Below the pieces are notes generated by a model that saw only the letters and a program-made list of their open reading frames with translations, was not told the origin of the DNA and made no database searches. Position numbers and translations under genes: made by a program. Shown in pieces: positions 7,913 through 15,529 of a DNA stretch of 64,000 bases; positions within the stretch are counted from its first letter, which is position 1, and each line of letters starts with the position of its first letter. The stretch is from JAHWKI01 sp035513575. GTDB taxonomy: Bacteria; Gemmatimonadota; Gemmatimonadetes; Longimicrobiales; RSA9. Location: contig DATKBW010000023.1 of assembly GCA_035513575.1 (NCBI GenBank), forward strand, positions 1-64,000. Direction: 5' to 3'.

Positions 7913-9376
7913 ATGAGCGAAGCGCTGGGGCGGACCGTCCTGATCCGGCTGGCCGGGGAGATCTCCATCAAGTCCCGGACCACGCGCACGGCCTTCATCC
8001 GGCGCCTGCGGAAGAACATCGAGGACGCGCTGGCCGCGGTCGGGGGGGACGCGCGCCTGGAGTCCGGCTGGGACCGGCTGTACGTCCGGAACGCGAGCGA
8101 CGAGGTCCTGGCGGTCCTTCCGCGCGTGTTCGGCATCAGCTCCTTCAGTGCGGTCGAGGTGGAGACCGCCGCGACCCTGGAGTCCATCGTGGACGCGGGC
8201 GAGGCGGTGTTCGCCACCCGGCTGGGAGGCAAGACCTTTGCCGTCCGCGCGCGCCGCGCCGGCCAGCACCCGTTCTCCTCCCGCGACGTGCAGGTCGAGC
8301 TGGGGGAGCGGCTCCGCCCCCGCTCCGCCGGCGTGGACCTGGACGACCCGCAGGTGACCGTCCGCGTGGAGGTGCGCAACGACCGGGCGTACCTGTTCGG
8401 CGACCGCGTGGACGGGCCCGGTGGGCTGCCGCTGGGGTCGGAGGGGCGGGCCATCTCGCTGATCTCGGGCGGCTACGACTCGGCGGTGTCCTCGTGGCTC
8501 ATGCTGAAGCGGGGGATCGGCCTCGACTACGTGTTCTGCAACCTGGGCGGGGACGCGTACGAGCGGGCGGTGGTGCAGGTGGCGAAGGTGCTCGCCGACG
8601 AGTGGAGCTTCGGGCAGCGCCCCCGTCTGCACGTGATCGACTTCGGCCGCCCCCTCGACGAGCTGCGGTCGAACGCGCGGGAGAGCTACTGGCAGGTGGT
8701 CCTCAAGCGCCTCATGTACCGGGCCGCGAACGCCGTGGCGCGGGAGCGGAAGGGGGAGGCGATCGTCACGGGCGAGGCGGTGGGCCAGGTGTCGTCGCAG
8801 ACCCTCACCAACCTCCGGGCCATCGAGCCCGCGTCGGCGCTCCCGGTGTTCCGGCCGCTGCTGGGCTTCGACAAGGACGAGATCATCGCCCGGGCCCAGC
8901 ACGTCGGGACCGCCGGTCTGTCGGAGCAGGTCAGGGAGTATTGCGCCATCGCGCCCGGCCGCCCCGTAACGGCGGCCTCGGTGGCGGCCGTGGACCGGGA
9001 GGAGGGTCGCCTGGACCTCTCCATCCTGGAGGCCGCCGTGGCGGAGCGGAAGGTGCTGGACCTCCGGACCCTCACGCCCACCGACCTGGTGGCCCCCTAC
9101 CTCTTCACCGAGGAGGTCCCCGGCGACGCGGTGGTGCTGGACTGCCGCCCCGAGGCGCAGTACCGGGCGTGGCACCTGGCGGGATCGGAGCACCGGGACG
9201 AATGGGAGCTGCTCCAGGGGTTCCCGAAGCTGGACCGGGGGCCCCGCTACGTCGTCGTCTGCGCCCGCGGCATCCAGTCCGCGCACATCGCCGAGAAGAT
9301 GCAGCGGGCGGGATACGAGGCGTATTCCTTCCGGGGCGGCGCCGCGGCGGCGCGGAAGTGGTCGGAACGACGCTGA
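7913..9376 (+). CDS. thiI: tRNA 4-thiouridine synthase ThiI with C-terminal rhodanese domain
   Basis: The 487-residue product has the full E. coli-type ThiI architecture. A ferredoxin-like/THUMP region occupies residues 1-165. The PP-loop SGGYDSAVSSW near 185 adenylates uridine-8 of tRNA. A conserved CAIAPGRP segment follows near 345, and a C-terminal rhodanese domain carries the persulfide cysteine in VVCARGIQSA near 455. ThiI delivers sulfur to s4U and, in proteins with a rhodanese domain, also to thiazole synthesis. Start ATG at 7913 precedes EALGRTVLIRLAGEISIKS, the usual N-terminus. Confidence 0.93.
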   Translation: MSEALGRTVLIRLAGEISIKSRTTRTAFIRRLRKNIEDALAAVGGDARLESGWDRLYVRNASDEVLAVLPRVFGISSFSAVEVETAATLESIVDAGEAVFATRLGGKTFAVRARRAGQHPFSSRDVQVELGERLRPRSAGVDLDDPQVTVRVEVRNDRAYLFGDRVDGPGGLPLGSEGRAISLISGGYDSAVSSWLMLKRGIGLDYVFCNLGGDAYERAVVQVAKVLADEWSFGQRPRLHVIDFGRPLDELRSNARESYWQVVLKRLMYRAANAVARERKGEAIVTGEAVGQVSSQTLTNLRAIEPASALPVFRPLLGFDKDEIIARAQHVGTAGLSEQVREYCAIAPGRPVTAASVAAVDREEGRLDLSILEAAVAERKVLDLRTLTPTDLVAPYLFTEEVPGDAVVLDCRPEAQYRAWHLAGSEHRDEWELLQGFPKLDRGPRYVVVCARGIQSAHIAEKMQRAGYEAYSFRGGAAAARKWSERR

Positions 9377-9424
9377 GAGGACGGCGGCGCGGCGCGCCAC
9401 GGCGCGGCGGCGCGCAGCGGGGGC

Positions 9425-10405
9425 TCACCAGCGCAGGACGACGCTGCCAAAGGTGCGGTTGGACTCGAGGAGGGCGTGGGCGCGGGCGGCATCGCGCATG
9501 GGCAGCACGTCGTGGACGATGGGCCGGACGGCTCCGGAGCGCAGCAGCGGGACGACCTCCCGCTCGAACGCCGAAGCGACCTCCGCCTTCTCGGCGGGGC
9601 TCCGGCTGCGCAGCGCCGTGCCGACGATGGTGATGCGCTTGGCGAGGACGGCGCCCAGGTCGATCTCGGCCGTGCGGCCGGCGGTGAGGCCGACGACCAC
9701 CTGCCGCCCCAGCGTCGCCAGGGTGCGGAGGTTCTGCTTCAGGTAGGCGCCGCCCACCAGGTCCAGGATGGCTTCCACCCCGCGGCCATCCGTCGCGTCG
9801 CGCACCGCCCGGGACCATTCCCCCGACGACGCATCCACCGCCAGGTCCAGCCCGAGCTCCCGCGCCCGCGCCAGCTTCCATGGCGTGCGCGAGGTCCCGA
9901 TCACGGGGCACCCCAGCGCTTTCGCGAGCTGGAGCGCCGCCGTGCCAACGCCGCTGCCCACCGCGTGGATCAGCAGCGTCTCGCCCGCGCGCAGGTGGAG
10001 CCGGGCGCCCAGCGCGTCGTGGGCGGTGATGAACACCTCCGGGACGGCCGCCGCCTGCTCCAGGGAGAGCGACTCGGGGATCCCCATCGCCTGGCTCGCG
10101 GGTACGGCCACGAGCTCCGCGTACCCGCCCCCGCCCACGAGCCCCATCACCCGGTCCCCCTCCTTCCAGCGGTCCGCCCCCTCCCCCACGGCCTCCACCG
10201 TCCCGGCGTACTCGAGCCCCGGGATGTCGTCCGGCGAGCCCGGCGGCGCCGGGTAATGGCCCTGCCGCTGGAGGAGGTCCGCCCGGTTGACGGACGTGGC
10301 GGCGACCCGGACGAGGAGCTGACCGGGGCCGGCGACGGGATCCCGCCGCTCGGCGAGACGAAGCACCTCCGGCGGCCCCGGCTCCGAGATGACGATGGCT
10401 CTCAT
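9425..10405 (-). CDS. NAD(P)H quinone oxidoreductase (zeta-crystallin/PIG3 family)
   Basis: The 326-residue medium-chain reductase has the GroES-like domain (PGQLLVRVAATSVNRADLLQRQG, IPGLEYAGTV) and a Rossmann domain (LLIHAVGSGVGTAALQLAKALG). It lacks the structural and catalytic zinc cysteines of alcohol dehydrogenases, which fits quinone reductases. The length and the VNRADLLQR motif match PIG3-type enzymes, which reduce quinones with NADPH. It stands alone, convergent with thiI across a 48-bp GC-rich gap. Confidence 0.9.
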   Translation of the reverse strand: MRAIVISEPGPPEVLRLAERRDPVAGPGQLLVRVAATSVNRADLLQRQGHYPAPPGSPDDIPGLEYAGTVEAVGEGADRWKEGDRVMGLVGGGGYAELVAVPASQAMGIPESLSLEQAAAVPEVFITAHDALGARLHLRAGETLLIHAVGSGVGTAALQLAKALGCPVIGTSRTPWKLARARELGLDLAVDASSGEWSRAVRDATDGRGVEAILDLVGGAYLKQNLRTLATLGRQVVVGLTAGRTAEIDLGAVLAKRITIVGTALRSRSPAEKAEVASAFEREVVPLLRSGAVRPIVHDVLPMRDAARAHALLESNRTFGSVVLRW

Positions 10406-10465
10406 GGATCCAACACTACACGGCCCACCGTCGGAACGCCCTGATGTCCTGACGCCAGCCGAGCG

Positions 10466-10735
10466 CTAGATGAATCTCCGGGCCGCCGCGTTGTAGACGA
10501 AGCTGAAGAGCACGGCGCCGAGGACCGCGCCGAGGAGGCCGCCGAAGCGCAGCGGGCCCGGGTCGTGGGCGATGTAGCCGGCCACGCCGAGCATCCCGCC
10601 CACGAGGGCGCCGAAGACCCCGAAGCAGAGGCTGAGGAAGGCCGTGGTGGTGGGGCCGCGGTAGAAGGCGCGGAAGAGGAGGCCGGCGCCGACGCCGAGG
10701 GCGATCCAGACCAGGATACCGGTGGCGAACATCAT
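10466..10735 (-). CDS. Small three-helix membrane protein (GlsB/YeaQ/YmgE-like)
   Basis: The 89-residue protein is almost entirely hydrophobic, with helices at about 5-22, 31-52 and 62-82, separated by short turns containing RGPTTTAF and HDPGPLRF. Glycine-rich helices (GVFGALVGGMLGVAGY, GLLGAVLGAVL) resemble the transglycosylase-associated/GlsB family of stress-related inner-membrane proteins, though the match is loose. Two adjacent ATG codons (10735 and 10732) could both start it. Confidence 0.65.
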   Translation of the reverse strand: MMFATGILVWIALGVGAGLLFRAFYRGPTTTAFLSLCFGVFGALVGGMLGVAGYIAHDPGPLRFGGLLGAVLGAVLFSFVYNAAARRFI

Positions 10736-10783
10736 GGGGGGGCATTCTGGCGGGGGGGTGGGAGGGACGCAAGGGGAAAAGTA

Positions 10784-12037
10784 CTAGATGGCGACGTCCT
10801 CGGAGGCGAGGGCTGCGTCGTCGTCGAGGGAGGCGGGGGCGCGCCGGGCGGGAGGGGGCGGGATGCGGGTGGCGAGGAGCGCGGCGACGGCGACGAGAGC
10901 CGCGCCGAGGAAGAAGGGGCTGGTGATTCCGGCCACCTCGAAGAGGACGCCCGCCCAGACGGGGCCGAGGACGCGCCCGATCCCGCCGACGACCTGCTGG
11001 CCGCCGAGCATGGCGCCCTGGGACTCGGCGTCGGTTTCCTGGGAGACGAGGCTGGCGAGGGACGGGAAGGTGAGGCCGGTGGCGAGGGCCCAGAACGGGA
11101 CGGTCGCGAAGATCAGGGCGCGGTCGCCCACCAGCGGGAGGGTGAGGAGCGTTGCGCTGAGGACGATGGTGCCGGCCAGGACGATCCGCCGCTCGCCGAA
11201 CCGCCGGGCGAGCCACCCCACGATCATCCCCCGGACCACCACCGTGGTGCCGCCGGCGGTGGCGAAGATGATCCCCACGTCCATGGCGTTCATGCCATGG
11301 GCGCGCTCGACGTAGAGGGCCAGGACGGCGGTCATGGCGGCGAAGGACATGATCGCCAGGAAGTAGACGGCCAGCAGGAGGGCGAAGGGGAAGGCCGCGA
11401 GGGAGCGGAGCCAGGCGCGGAGCGAGGCCGCCTGGCCGCCGGCCGCGGGCCCCTCGCCAGCCGCGGCCGGGCGCACGGGGCCGCGCCGGGGGCGGGACTC
11501 GGGGAGGAAGAAGATGGCGGCGACGCCGTTCACGGCGCACAGGGCGGCGGCGATGTAGCCGGGAACGTCGTAGCCCCAGGCGCTGAAGTAGCCGCCGATG
11601 GCCGGTCCGATGAGCACGCCGAGCCCGGCCGCCGCGCCCAGCATCCCCATGCCGTGGGCGCGATCGCTGGCGCTGGTGGTATCCGCGACGTAGGCCTGCG
11701 CCACCGAGATGGTGCCACCCGCGGCGCCGGCGGCGAGGCGGGAGACGAGGAGCATGGCCAGGGACTGGGCCAGGCCGAAGATGAGGTAGGAGACGGCCGA
11801 GGCGAAGAGCCCGGCGACGATGAAGGGGCGCCGGCCGAGGCGGTCGGAGACCTTCCCCCAGATCGGGACCGCGATGAACTGCATGGCGGAGAAGGACGCG
11901 ATCAGGAGGGTGACCTCGGAGGGGGAGGCCCCGAACGACTCGGCGTAGTAGGGCAGGAGCGGCAGCACGATGCCGAAGCCGATCATGTCCACCAGGACGG
12001 TGACGAACAGGATCGCGAGGCGGGAGGTCTTCAGCAT
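10784..12037 (-). CDS. MFS drug/proton antiporter (TetA-like)
   Basis: This 417-residue, twelve-helix transporter begins MLKTSRLAILFVTVLVDMIGFGIVLPLLPYYA, a near-classic TetA/Bcr N-terminus. It has the MFS motif A loop GKVSDRLGRRPFIVAG between helices 2 and 3 and motif C-like GPAIGGYFSAWGY. These features place it among drug-efflux antiporters; the substrate is not predictable. It is transcribed away from the GGDEF gene, with a 152-bp divergent region between them. Confidence 0.87.
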   Translation of the reverse strand: MLKTSRLAILFVTVLVDMIGFGIVLPLLPYYAESFGASPSEVTLLIASFSAMQFIAVPIWGKVSDRLGRRPFIVAGLFASAVSYLIFGLAQSLAMLLVSRLAAGAAGGTISVAQAYVADTTSASDRAHGMGMLGAAAGLGVLIGPAIGGYFSAWGYDVPGYIAAALCAVNGVAAIFFLPESRPRRGPVRPAAAGEGPAAGGQAASLRAWLRSLAAFPFALLLAVYFLAIMSFAAMTAVLALYVERAHGMNAMDVGIIFATAGGTTVVVRGMIVGWLARRFGERRIVLAGTIVLSATLLTLPLVGDRALIFATVPFWALATGLTFPSLASLVSQETDAESQGAMLGGQQVVGGIGRVLGPVWAGVLFEVAGITSPFFLGAALVAVAALLATRIPPPPARRAPASLDDDAALASEDVAI

Positions 12038-12189
12038 CCGGTCGGGTCGGGTCTCCGTCCACGCGTGGGCCGGTACGCTTGTTCGGCAGTGGAACGGCGG
12101 CTAGATTGGCTGTCGGTTTCGCCACTCCCCGCTACATCCTCATGCGCCGGCCGCCCCCGGGCCGGACGACGGGGTCCACCACCGCTTCC

Positions 12190-13692
12190 ATGAGCACCCG
12201 TCACTCGAATCCGCTGCCGGATTTCCAGAAGCGTTATGCCGTGCTCCTGGACATCGGGCGCATCCTCACGGGCACCCTCCAGGCCGGGGAGCTCTACCGC
12301 GCCATCTACGAGCAGGCGAGCCGCGTCCTGGAGACCACCGGGTTCTACATCTCGCTGTACGATGAGGAGCGCGACGTCGCGACGGTGGTCTTCTACGCGG
12401 ATCGGGGAGAGATCGAGCGGCCGGGCATAACGTACCGTGGGTCCCAGAGCCGCGCCATACGGGAAGCGCGGCCGGTGCTGGAGTCGCTGGACGCCCCCGA
12501 CCGCGCCATCATGCTGCTCGGGTCGGAGAGCGATGAGGAGATCACGCGCAGCGTCATGGCCGCGCCGCTGCTCCGCGAGGGCCGTGTCCTCGGCGTGATC
12601 AGCGCCCAGAGCTACCGGCCCGGCGCGTACACGCCCGACGACCTGGAGCTGCTCCTCGCCATCGGGGACCTGGCCGCCGTGGCCGTCCACAACGCCCGCA
12701 CCGTGCAGGAGCTGGAGCAGCAGCGGCGGGAGTCCGAGCGGCTCGAGGCGGTCGGGCGGGCGCTGGCGTCGTCGCTCGATCTGACGCACGTCCTGGAGCG
12801 CATCGTGGACGCCACCCTCGACCTGGTGGAGGCCGATGGCGCCGGGGTGTGGCTGCTGCGCCCCGACATGAAGGCGGAAGTGGCCATGACCGCCGGCGAG
12901 CTCGGGCTCCCCACCGGCGCCCTGGTGCCCATACCGGAGGCGCTGTACCGGCGGATGGCCGACGAGCGCCGACCGGTGACCTTCGACGCCCGCGCCGATC
13001 AGTCGCTGCTCCCGGACGAGATCCGGAGGCTCCTGCGGACCGAGTCCGGCCTGGCGGTCCCGCTGCTGATCGAGGCGGAGCTGATCGGCGCGCTGTCGGT
13101 GAGCCACGCCGTCGCGCGGGAGTACCACGCGGAAGACGTGCGGCTCCTGGAGCGATTCGCGGTGCACGCGGCCATCGCCGTGTCCAATGCCCGGCTCCAC
13201 GAGCAGGTGCGCTTCCTGTCCCTGACGGACCCCCTCACGGAGCTCCCCAACCGCCGGCACATGCAGATCGTGCTGGAGAAGGAGTTCGCGGCGGCGGAGC
13301 GCGGCCGGCCGCTGACGCTCCTCCTCTACGACCTGGACGACTTCAAGACCTTCAACGACACCGCGGGGCACCAGGCGGGCGATGACGCCCTGCGGGCGTT
13401 CGGCCGGGTCCTGGCGGCGGAGACGCGGGCCATGAACCTGGCCGCGCGGTACGGCGGCGACGAGTTCATCGTGATCCTTTCCGACACGGACTACCAGGGG
13501 GGCACCATCCACGCCGGGCGGTTGATGAAGGCGATGCGGGAGGACCCGCTGCTGCGCGGGATCGGCGTCAGCGCCGGGATCGCCACCTACCGCGAGGGGA
13601 TGGCCGCGGCGGAGGACCTGATCCGCGAGGCCGACGAGGCGCTCTACCTGGCCAAGTCCAACCGCGGGCGGGGGTCGGTCTCCAGCAACTGA
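12190..13692 (+). CDS. GAF-GAF-GGDEF diguanylate cyclase
   Basis: The 500-residue protein has two GAF domains (about 15-180 and 190-345) joined by a helix (QELEQQRRESERLEAVGRAL), then a GGDEF domain from about 345. The active-site signature RYGGDEFIVIL is intact, and the substrate/metal region LLLYDLDDFKTFNDTAGHQAGDD is well conserved, so it should make cyclic di-GMP from two GTP. The inhibitory RxxD I-site expected five residues before GGDEF is absent (RAMN). There are no membrane segments, so it senses a cytoplasmic signal. The start at MSTRHSNPLPDF is chosen because upstream codons are low-complexity. Confidence 0.9.
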   Translation: MSTRHSNPLPDFQKRYAVLLDIGRILTGTLQAGELYRAIYEQASRVLETTGFYISLYDEERDVATVVFYADRGEIERPGITYRGSQSRAIREARPVLESLDAPDRAIMLLGSESDEEITRSVMAAPLLREGRVLGVISAQSYRPGAYTPDDLELLLAIGDLAAVAVHNARTVQELEQQRRESERLEAVGRALASSLDLTHVLERIVDATLDLVEADGAGVWLLRPDMKAEVAMTAGELGLPTGALVPIPEALYRRMADERRPVTFDARADQSLLPDEIRRLLRTESGLAVPLLIEAELIGALSVSHAVAREYHAEDVRLLERFAVHAAIAVSNARLHEQVRFLSLTDPLTELPNRRHMQIVLEKEFAAAERGRPLTLLLYDLDDFKTFNDTAGHQAGDDALRAFGRVLAAETRAMNLAARYGGDEFIVILSDTDYQGGTIHAGRLMKAMREDPLLRGIGVSAGIATYREGMAAAEDLIREADEALYLAKSNRGRGSVSSN

Positions 13693-13709
13693 GGTCGTCC
13701 CATCCCGCC

Positions 13710-14255
13710 ATGGTCCTCCCGCCCCCCCGGACCGATCTTCAGCCCATGTACGGATCCCCAAGGACCGGCACACCGGTGCGTGACGTCCCGCCCCCCTACG
13801 GGACGGGGCCCGGAGCGGGGCGGTTCCCGGCCGACGACGTCCTGGCGGACCTGGCGGCGGTGTCCGACGCCGACGCGCCCGACCGTGTCGCCCGCATCCT
13901 GGCCCGGTACGCCGCCCTGAGACACTGGCTGCTCCGGACCGGCGGCGCACCGCCGGGGCTGATCGGCCACGCCCGGGACGCCGCCCGTGCGCATCTCGCC
14001 GCCCTCCCCGCCCTCCCCGCCCTCCCCGCGGCGCCCGGGGGCGGGGCGGCCGACTGGGTCGAGGGCGCGCTCCTGCTCCGGCTGCTGGAGCCGGCGCCCT
14101 CGGGGTGCGGACCGCTCCTGCGGCGCGCCGCGGCGGAGGCGGAGCGTCACGGGTTCCCCGCCGGGGGGGCGGCGCTGCGGCGCGCCGCTCGGGCCGCCGA
14201 GGCCGCCGACGGGATGGGCCCGGAGGTCCCGCCGGCTCCGACCTGCGGGGGCTGA
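13710..14255 (+). CDS. Hypothetical protein, Ala/Pro/Leu-rich
   Basis: I do not recognise this 181-residue product. The first 45 residues are Pro/Gly-rich; the rest is mostly Ala/Leu/Arg helix (DDVLADLAAVSDADAPDRVARILARYAAL). A three-fold 9-bp DNA repeat encodes ALPALPALP in the middle. No signal peptide or motif is visible. The start could also be Met13 at 13746; neither has a clear ribosome binding site. Its stop overlaps the start of the zinc-ribbon gene (TGATG), which supports it being translated. Confidence 0.5.
   Translation: MVLPPPRTDLQPMYGSPRTGTPVRDVPPPYGTGPGAGRFPADDVLADLAAVSDADAPDRVARILARYAALRHWLLRTGGAPPGLIGHARDAARAHLAALPALPALPAAPGGGAADWVEGALLLRLLEPAPSGCGPLLRRAAAEAERHGFPAGGAALRRAARAAEAADGMGPEVPPAPTCGG
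14001..14027 (+). repeat. Three tandem copies of a 9-bp unit (GCCCTCCCC)
   Basis: Three perfect contiguous copies lie inside the hypothetical gene and encode Ala-Leu-Pro repeats; copy-number change would keep frame. Confidence 0.75.
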
Positions 14256-14467
14256 TGGGGTCGTTCACGGCGGACGAGCGCCGACGGATCGAGGCGGCGC
14301 TCGCGGCCGGGCGCGAGCCCCTCTGTCCGGCGTGCGGCGGTGTGCTGGACCGGAGGCGCGTCCGGCCGGCCGCGTCGGTGTCCTACGTGCGGCGCCGGGA
14401 ATGGCTGCTCTGCCCCGGCTGCCGCCGGAGCGGGGCGGTGGACGTCAGAGAGGGCGAGCGACCATGA
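14255..14467 (+). CDS. Small zinc-ribbon protein
   Basis: The 70-residue product begins MGSFTADERRRIEAALAAG and then has two CxxC knuckles: CPACGG at about 25-30 and CPGCRR at about 53-58, separated by RRREWLLCP. This predicts a four-cysteine zinc ribbon. Its start overlaps the previous stop. Its last 23 bp overlap, antisense, the end of the DUF1460 gene. It may bind nucleic acid or a partner protein, but nothing here fixes a role. Confidence 0.65.
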   Translation: MGSFTADERRRIEAALAAGREPLCPACGGVLDRRRVRPAASVSYVRRREWLLCPGCRRSGAVDVREGERP

Positions 14468-15431
14468 TCCCGTTCTGGCCGTCGATCCGCTGGATGCGGC
14501 CGGCGAGCGGGCCGGTGCTGATCTCGACGGACTTCCCCACCAGCGGCGCGTGCATCAGGTGGAGGCGTCCGTCGACCCACAGGGCGAGCCCGGTGTGGGC
14601 GATGTCCAGCCCGCGCACCGTGCTGGTCGCCGCGATGACATCCCCATCCTGGATCCGGTCGGCGATCGCGGCGATCCGCTCCTGCGGGATGTAGCTGCGG
14701 GGCCGGGCGCTGAGCCTCCGTTCGATCTCCCGGATCGCCGCGCTCCTTTCGGGCCGGCCCTCGAGCTGCCGGTACGAGCTGGCGTTGGACGACATCCATG
14801 TCACCGGCTCGGTGACGCGGACGCCGCCGATCTCCGCGGTGATGTCGCGGAGGATGCCGAGCTCGGCGTTGTCGAGGATCCAATCGCTGAAGTAGTGGAG
14901 CCGGCTGGCGTAGCCGTCCAGCACCCCGCCCCGGTACCGGATCCGGCGGAGCTCCTCCGTGTACGCGGGGAAGGTGGGTGCCCCGTCGCGGAGCACGCGG
15001 GCGATGGCGAGGACGTTCTCGAGGTAGGTGACGCAGTCGAACTCCCGGAGGTTGACCACGAGCCGTTCGGGCCCCGGGGGATCCAGCGTGTGGGGCGTGT
15101 AGTCCGCACCGACGAACCGCCGGCCGAGGCGCGCCATCATGGGACCGATATCCAGCGTGTCCAGCCCCTCGGCCCGGGCCCATTCCACCGTCTCCTCGAA
15201 GATCCGCAGGTCCCTCGGCGTGAAGACGACGTCGTCCTTGATGACGGCATCGGTGGCCATCCCCACCGGCGGCGCGGGAGCCACGGGCCCGCCCACGACC
15301 CCGGTCCCCTGGTCCGCCGCGGAGCGGCCGGCCGACGCTGGTGCCGGGCCATCATCGCGGCCCAGCACGAGCCAGACGACCGCGATGAGGATGCCGAGCA
15401 CGACGAGCGCGATTCCGTGTGGCTTGCCCAT
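14445..15431 (-). CDS. DUF1460 family amidase-like secreted protein
   Basis: The 328-residue protein starts with a membrane-anchor/signal helix (GIALVVLGILIAVVWLVLG) followed by a Pro/Ala linker. The catalytic domain shows the NlpC/P60-like DUF1460 pattern: FDCVTYLENVLAIAR with the nucleophilic Cys near residue 133 and the His in DIAHTGLALW near 285. Relatives act as N-acetylmuramoyl-L-alanine amidase-type enzymes on peptidoglycan. Start ATG at 15431 has GGAGG upstream; a TTG further out is less likely. It is divergent from the formate dehydrogenase operon. Confidence 0.82.
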   Translation of the reverse strand: MGKPHGIALVVLGILIAVVWLVLGRDDGPAPASAGRSAADQGTGVVGGPVAPAPPVGMATDAVIKDDVVFTPRDLRIFEETVEWARAEGLDTLDIGPMMARLGRRFVGADYTPHTLDPPGPERLVVNLREFDCVTYLENVLAIARVLRDGAPTFPAYTEELRRIRYRGGVLDGYASRLHYFSDWILDNAELGILRDITAEIGGVRVTEPVTWMSSNASSYRQLEGRPERSAAIREIERRLSARPRSYIPQERIAAIADRIQDGDVIAATSTVRGLDIAHTGLALWVDGRLHLMHAPLVGKSVEISTGPLAGRIQRIDGQNGIMVARPL

Positions 15432-15468
15432 GGTCCTCCGTACGCGCAAATGACATACCCGCCCGACT

Positions 15469-15497
15469 TTGACTTTTCCCGCCCGGGGCGGGATGTT
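15469..15497 (+). promoter_or_regulatory. Candidate formate dehydrogenase promoter with palindromic operator
   Basis: TTGACT (15469-15474) and GATGTT (15492-15497) are spaced by 17 bp. The spacer holds a perfect 7-bp inverted repeat, TCCCGCC-CGG-GGCGGGA at 15477-15493, which overlaps the -10 by two bases. A repressor bound there would block the promoter. The -35 fits well; the -10 match is only partial. Confidence 0.4.
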
Positions 15498-15529
15498 TCG
15501 GATCCACGTCCACCCGCTCCCGCAGGATC

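Noticed and set aside
9377..9424. Terminator hairpin between thiI and quinone reductase
   Set aside because: The GC-rich gap contains repeated GCGGCGCG words but no consistent long stem or T run.
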